Assembly: GCA_046727175.1 (NCBI GenBank)
Contig: JBKPCD010000162.1
Coordinates: 1 to 15,017, forward strand
DNA from: JBKPCD01 sp046727175
GTDB lineage: Bacteria > Acidobacteriota > Vicinamibacteria > Vicinamibacterales > 2-12-FULL-66-21
DNA length: 15,017 nt
Direction of reading: 5' to 3'
This document shows positions 14,990-15,017 of the stretch, in pieces. Below the pieces are notes generated by a model. It saw nothing but the letters and a program-made list of their open reading frames with translations. It had not been told where the DNA came from and searched no databases. Within the stretch, counting starts at the first letter, position 1, and each line of letters opens with the position of its first letter. Both the position numbers and the translations under genes were made by a program.

Positions 14990-15017
14990 CTGTCTCTTAT
15001 ACACATCTCCGAGCCCA
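14990..15017 (+). other. Nextera transposase adapter remnant (not genomic)
   Basis: The last 28 bases begin CTGTCTCTTATACACATCT, the 19-bp Tn5 mosaic end, and continue CCGAGCCCA, which is the start of the Nextera Read 2 adapter in reverse complement. It is an untrimmed sequencing-library sequence joined to the contig end, so genome sequence ends at 14989. Confidence 0.97.

Noticed and set aside
1..15017. Anti-phage defence or toxin-antitoxin system
   Set aside because: CPBP (Abi) proteases, HEAT-like proteins and kinases can occur in such systems, but no effector, nuclease, toxin or phage marker accompanies them here.

Overview
The window is a GC-rich bacterial fragment that most resembles an Acidobacteriota genome (Vicinamibacteria-like soil or sediment lineages). 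This is inferred from gene content. It holds an ADOP-type 'orphan' MacB-like permease coupled to a PadR regulator, a CadC-like winged-helix protein with a periplasmic beta-propeller, a very large Ser/Thr kinase fusion and a LACTB-like serine hydrolase homologue. No rRNA, tRNA, CRISPR array or intact mobile element was seen. The last 28 bases match a Nextera sequencing adapter, so the right edge is a library or assembly artefact, not biology.

Layout, left to right; almost everything is on the minus strand. Positions 1-1257 hold a possible small ORF, a DinB-fold protein and, upstream of it, a small membrane-anchored protein with an L7/L12-C-terminal-like domain that is broken by a frameshift. 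Positions 1336-2214 encode a CPBP (CAAX/Abi) intramembrane protease. Positions 2370-5860 look like an operon, read right to left: a DNA-binding membrane regulator with a PD40 propeller, then a small HEAT-repeat-like protein (frameshifted as given) 3 nt downstream, then an O-methyltransferase-like enzyme 4 nt further on. Divergent from the regulator, at 5973-6539 on the plus strand, is a secreted two-cysteine protein of unknown function, followed by a strong stem-loop.

Positions 6880-8085 encode a membrane-anchored LACTB/beta-lactamase-fold protein whose SxxK serine is alanine. Positions 8393-11331 hold the PadR regulator and the ADOP permease, overlapping as TGATG. Positions 11453-11832, on the opposite strand, are the decayed remains of an IS91-family transposase; this is the only mobile-element trace found. 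Positions 11904-14855 encode a 983-residue protein joining a Ser/Thr kinase, a transmembrane helix, a PEGA-like domain, a formylglycine-generating-enzyme-like domain without its catalytic cysteines, and an alpha/beta hydrolase with an apparent complete Ser-Asp-His triad.

Functionally the window is dominated by one-component and kinase signalling and by envelope proteins. The most interesting items are the kinase/PEGA/FGE-like/hydrolase fusion, the catalytically altered LACTB homologue, the regulator-HEAT-methyltransferase operon, and two GTG starts lying exactly 6 nt after a -10-like hexamer, which suggests leaderless transcripts. I did not find a clearly new defence or mobile system. Several genes carry single-base frame breaks, which may be true decay or consensus errors.
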